Source: Syntrophobacter sp. SbD2 (lineage in GTDB: Bacteria > Desulfobacterota > Binatia > UBA9968). Taken from it: a stretch of 51,925 bases of DNA. Below the pieces are notes generated by a model. The model worked only from the letters and a program-made list of their open reading frames with translations. It was not told where the DNA came from and searched no databases. Made by a program: the position numbers and the translations under genes. The DNA lies in the NCBI GenBank assembly GCA_945889495.1, contig CAMDBU010000020.1, positions 1 to 51,925 of the forward strand, written 5' to 3'. Below, piece after piece: positions 50,435 to 51,925 of this stretch (position 1 is its first letter; each line of letters opens with the position of its first letter).

Positions 50435-51922
50435 CAGCCCGTGGTGAAAGTCGAGAATAAAGTGGGTGATCCGTGGTGATGAAGATCGACACTAACGACA
50501 TAACGTACTAAAGTTTTCTGCATGGCGATGGGAAAACGAAGACACGAAGAGCAGCGAGGGATGTGGGTTGCGGTGAGCGAGCTACCGAAGTCGGTGAGTC
50601 ACCCATTCTACGCGAAGCTTAATCGGCTGTTGGGCGAGCACGGGTTCGACGAGTTCGTGGAGCAGCAGTGTCAGGGATTTTATGCGAAGACGATGGGGCG
50701 GCCGAGTTTAGCGCCGGGGCAGTATTTTCGTTTCATGTTGCTTGGCTACTTCGAATGTCTGGACTCGGAACGTGCGATGGCGTGGCGCGCAGCGGACTCG
50801 TTGGGAGTGCGTGGGTTTCTTGGACTGGCGCTGACCGAGGCGGCGCCCGATCATTCGACCATCTCGCGGACACGGCGATTGATCGACCTGGAAACCCATC
50901 GCACGGTGTTCACGTGGGTACTTCAGTGTCTGGGGATAGCGGGGCTGATCAAAGGGAAAACGCTGGGGGTCGATGCGACCACGCTCGAAGCGAACGCGGC
51001 CATGCGCTCAATCGTGCGGCGCGACACCGGGGAGACGTATAACGAGTTTTTGACCAAGCTGGCGAAGGCCTCTGGCATAGAGACCCCGACGCGAGAGGAT
51101 CTGGCGAAGTTGGATCGTAAGCGTAAGAAGAAAACGTCGAACCAGGACTGGGAGCATCCGTACGACCCGGATGCACGGATCGCCAAGATGAAGGACGGGC
51201 GCACGCATTTAGCGCACAAAGCCGAGCACGCAGTGGACTTGGAGACCGGTGCCATCGTGGCGGTCACGCTGCAAGAGGCCGATCAGGGCGACACCACCAC
51301 GATCCAGACGACGCTGCCCGAAGCGATCGAGCAGTTGGAAGCGGTGGCTGCGATCATCGACGATAAGGTAAAGACCGGCAAGGAAGTGGTCACCGACAAG
51401 GGCTATCACAGTAAGCAAACCGTGCTCGATATGCAGAACGTAGGACTGCGCACCTACATCAGTGAACCGGACCGGGGTCGGCAACATTGGATCGATCAGG
51501 AGGCTGAGCGCGACGCGGTGTATGCCAATCGGCGGCGCATTCGGGGCGAGCGCGGCAAGCAGTTGATGCGGCGACGCGGCGAGTTGTTAGAGCGACCCAA
51601 TGCGCACCTCTACGAGACCGGCGGCATGCGCCGGACTCATCTGCGCGGGCACGAAAATATTCTCAAACGGCTGCTCGTGCATGTGGCGGCGTGCAATCTG
51701 GGCCTGTGGATGCGCACGTTGACCGGGATTGGAACCCCACGCGGCCTGCAGGGCCGTCTAGCCGCGGTATGGGCTGATTATTTTACGCTGTGGGTGCTAC
51801 GGCGCGACCGAGCAACCGCTATTTGCTGCCGAGGCCTCGCTCTGGGACTATTTGCGATCCAAAGTCGCCGCTTCGCACTGCCCCCGTGCGTTTTGTAAAA
51901 TTTGGACTTTTACCACGGGCTG
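50435..51922 (+). mobile_element. Complete insertion sequence (IS1182/IS5-like, DDE transposase)
   Basis: The element starts CAGCCCGTGGTGAAAGTC and ends with the imperfect complement of this (GACTTTTACCACGGGCTG), giving terminal inverted repeats of about 18 bases with two mismatches. CTAT precedes the left end and CTA follows the right end before the window stops, consistent with a 4-base target duplication. Length 1488 bases with a single transposase gene. Confidence 0.85.
50522..51898 (+). CDS. DDE transposase
   Basis: A 458-residue transposase of the IS1182/IS5-like group. Catalytic acidic residues are visible as Asp in GVDATTLEANA, Asp in VTDKGYHSK and Glu in RTHLRGHENILKRL. The N-terminal region (LPKSVSHPFYAKLNRLL, FRFMLLGYFECLDSERAMAWR) is a family-type DNA-binding part. 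The frame is uninterrupted, so the copy is probably active. The C-terminal tail runs close to the right inverted repeat. Confidence 0.93.
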   Translation: MAMGKRRHEEQRGMWVAVSELPKSVSHPFYAKLNRLLGEHGFDEFVEQQCQGFYAKTMGRPSLAPGQYFRFMLLGYFECLDSERAMAWRAADSLGVRGFLGLALTEAAPDHSTISRTRRLIDLETHRTVFTWVLQCLGIAGLIKGKTLGVDATTLEANAAMRSIVRRDTGETYNEFLTKLAKASGIETPTREDLAKLDRKRKKKTSNQDWEHPYDPDARIAKMKDGRTHLAHKAEHAVDLETGAIVAVTLQEADQGDTTTIQTTLPEAIEQLEAVAAIIDDKVKTGKEVVTDKGYHSKQTVLDMQNVGLRTYISEPDRGRQHWIDQEAERDAVYANRRRIRGERGKQLMRRRGELLERPNAHLYETGGMRRTHLRGHENILKRLLVHVAACNLGLWMRTLTGIGTPRGLQGRLAAVWADYFTLWVLRRDRATAICCRGLALGLFAIQSRRFALPPCVL

Positions 51923-51925
51923 CTA

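Overview
The window reads as a 52 kb piece of a GC-rich (about 60 percent by eye) diderm bacterial chromosome. MurE carries the DNPR motif of meso-diaminopimelate ligases, and an AsmA-like protein and a lipoprotein-type M48 protease are present. Several periplasmic binding proteins of the NMT1 and TctC types occur without their own permeases, next to luciferase-like, SDR and AMDase-like enzymes. That mix is typical of uncultured Deltaproteobacteria-like lineages such as Candidatus Binatota. The lineage is an inference from gene content only.

Layout. Positions 1-285 hold the 5' end of a group II intron (minus strand, running off the left edge) inserted just after a palindromic repeat. Positions 286-13843 are accessory metabolism: three NMT1-type binding proteins, a flavin/F420 monooxygenase, a two-subunit ThDP decarboxylase coupled to a TctC-type binding protein, a stand-alone ClpX-type zinc finger protein, an exported ankyrin protein, a single-cysteine AMDase-like enzyme, two SDRs, a CutA-Nudix fusion and an amidase.

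Positions 13951-31516 are a complete division and cell wall (dcw) cluster on the minus strand: mraZ, a STAS-domain gene, rsmH, ftsL, ftsI, murE, murF, mraY, murD, ftsW, murG, murC, murB, ftsQ, ftsA, ftsZ. Its promoter (TTGACA, 17 bp, TATAAG) and a three-box MraZ operator are readable. The genes are nearly all overlapping or a few bases apart. The exception is a 168 bp structured gap between ftsA and ftsZ. Upstream are a repeat-bearing intergenic region, the RNase P RNA gene, a coiled-coil zinc-ribbon gene, an M48 metalloprotease, an FAD-linked oxidase and a small exported protein.

Positions 37673-42041 form a small island that looks acquired. It has a BrnT-like toxin with a zinc-ribbon/CopG antitoxin, a diverged second copy of the 3' end of the neighbouring EamA transporter gene, and a membrane-anchored P-loop NTPase with a winged-helix-like segment and eight TPR-like repeats of 43-44 residues. 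Next to these lie a VapBC-like pair whose PIN toxin is cut off at the NTPase gene, and a HigBA pair. This NTPase island is the best candidate for an undescribed defence or stress system in the window.

The right side holds a rhomboid protease, a branched-chain amino acid type ABC transporter (livF, livG, livM, livH) with no binding protein, an AsmA-like protein and a YihY/BrkB protein with a long C-terminal extension. Last is an amino acid permease gene cut after about 32 codons by a complete insertion sequence with visible terminal inverted repeats. Short dispersed intergenic repeats of several families lie between the genes.
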